A DNA stretch of 64,000 nucleotides from positions 39,671 to 103,670 of the forward strand of contig JAJRSJ010000006.1 of NCBI GenBank assembly GCA_024278855.1, written 5' to 3'. Numbering within the stretch: position 1 is the first letter of the stretch; each line of letters opens with the position of its first letter. Origin of the DNA: Alphaproteobacteria bacterium. GTDB taxonomy: Bacteria; Pseudomonadota; Alphaproteobacteria; Caulobacterales; Maricaulaceae. The position numbers were made by a program, and so were the translations under genes. The notes beneath the pieces were generated by a model. That model had not been told where the DNA came from and ran no database searches. It saw only the letters and a program-made list of their open reading frames with translations. This document shows, one piece after another, positions 63,776 through 64,000 of the stretch.

Positions 63776-64000
63776 TCACGTTGATTTTGTTATGTTTATG
63801 TGTTGTTTGTTTTTGGCTGCTTTGGATTTTTTGCCTTTGTGTTGACTGCGTTGCGATTTGCGGGATGTTGTTCCGTAACTATATTGGTAATAATTCAAAT
63901 AGCCTCTTGAAGGCGCTTTGTATTTTGTCATGACTATCCCGAGCAGTTTGGCACCACTGGCTGTTAACCGCTCAATTGTAACTTTGATAGCCGGTGTGCG
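63776..64000 (-). CDS. Wzc/CpsD-type tyrosine kinase, C-terminal fragment
   Basis: The frame is open to the window edge and gives the last 74 residues of a longer protein: RTPAIKVTIERLTASGAKLLGIVMTKYKAPS, then a Tyr cluster (GYLNYYQYSYG) and a basic tail (SQRSQHKGKKSKAAKNK). The segment before the Tyr cluster matches the end of the BY-kinase domain in which a Walker-type ATPase fold is followed by an autophosphorylated Tyr cluster. Such kinases control assembly of polysaccharide with a Wza-type exporter. Missing part lies beyond the window. Confidence 0.82.
   Translation of the reverse strand, partial: RTPAIKVTIERLTASGAKLLGIVMTKYKAPSRGYLNYYQYSYGTTSRKSQRSQHKGKKSKAAKNKQHINITKST

Overview
The window comes from an alphaproteobacterial chromosome. 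The signs are a MucR/Ros-type regulator, stand-alone DUF6456, DUF1491, DUF2336 and PAS_5 proteins, a PleC/DivJ-like histidine kinase, a class II DAHP synthase, an alphaproteobacterial-looking RNase P RNA and TTAACCAT motifs resembling CtrA half-sites. The set looks most like a stalked or marine lineage near the Hyphomonadales/Maricaulales, but this is inferred from gene content and no species can be named. Most genes are moderately GC-rich. About 54.0-57.1 kb is clearly AT-richer and looks acquired.

Layout. 1-9 kb: the end of a DMT transporter, an AmpD-like amidase, an HxlR regulator, rnpB, an MFS transporter, a TerB/DnaJ protein, and a minus-strand lipid set (HSL-like hydrolase, DUF924, fatty acyl-CoA synthetase). 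9-24 kb: a DegP-type protease, a thioesterase, a long Pro/Glu-rich TonB-like membrane protein, an FMN glutamate-synthase-like protein coupled to a PhyH dioxygenase, prfC, an orphan BcsB-like protein, a histidine kinase, and a MITE-like element (22636-22915). 24-27 kb: sufE and four regulators or regulator-like genes (DUF6456, DnaA-domain-IV-like, PAS_5, MucR). 27-35 kb: one tightly overlapping minus-strand operon for an Mrp/Mbh-type cation/proton antiporter with three NuoL/M/N-like subunits. 35-44.5 kb: DUF2336, oligopeptidase B, a tRNA-Leu(UAG) followed by 111-bp tandem repeats that carry copies of its 3' end, DAHP synthase, HU, an MDR-type reductase, a Gfo/Idh/MocA oxidoreductase and a serine hydrolase. 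44.6-52.3 kb: a copper/silver module of two Met/His/Lys-rich secreted proteins, a Cys-rich secreted protein and a CusC-CusB(F)-CusA efflux pump. 52.4-64 kb: an exopolysaccharide/glycan locus with a Wza-like lipoprotein, a PglC-like phosphoglycosyl transferase, a formyltransferase, a PIG-L deacetylase, PglD-, PglE- and PglF-like enzymes, an O-antigen-ligase-type protein, a hypothetical protein and the C-terminus of a Wzc-type tyrosine kinase at the window edge.

The most notable finding is a decayed second PglC-type gene at 56829-57102, just before pglD. It has two in-frame stops, a frameshift and no 5' half, and its last codon still overlaps the pglD start by ATGA. The AT-rich block before it carries an intact PglC-like gene plus a formyltransferase and a PIG-L deacetylase. 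The likely history is that the block displaced the native initiating transferase and added a glycan modification. The second notable structure is the tRNA-Leu locus with exactly 111-bp-spaced tRNA-tail repeats, resembling in layout the E. coli tyrT/rtT arrangement.
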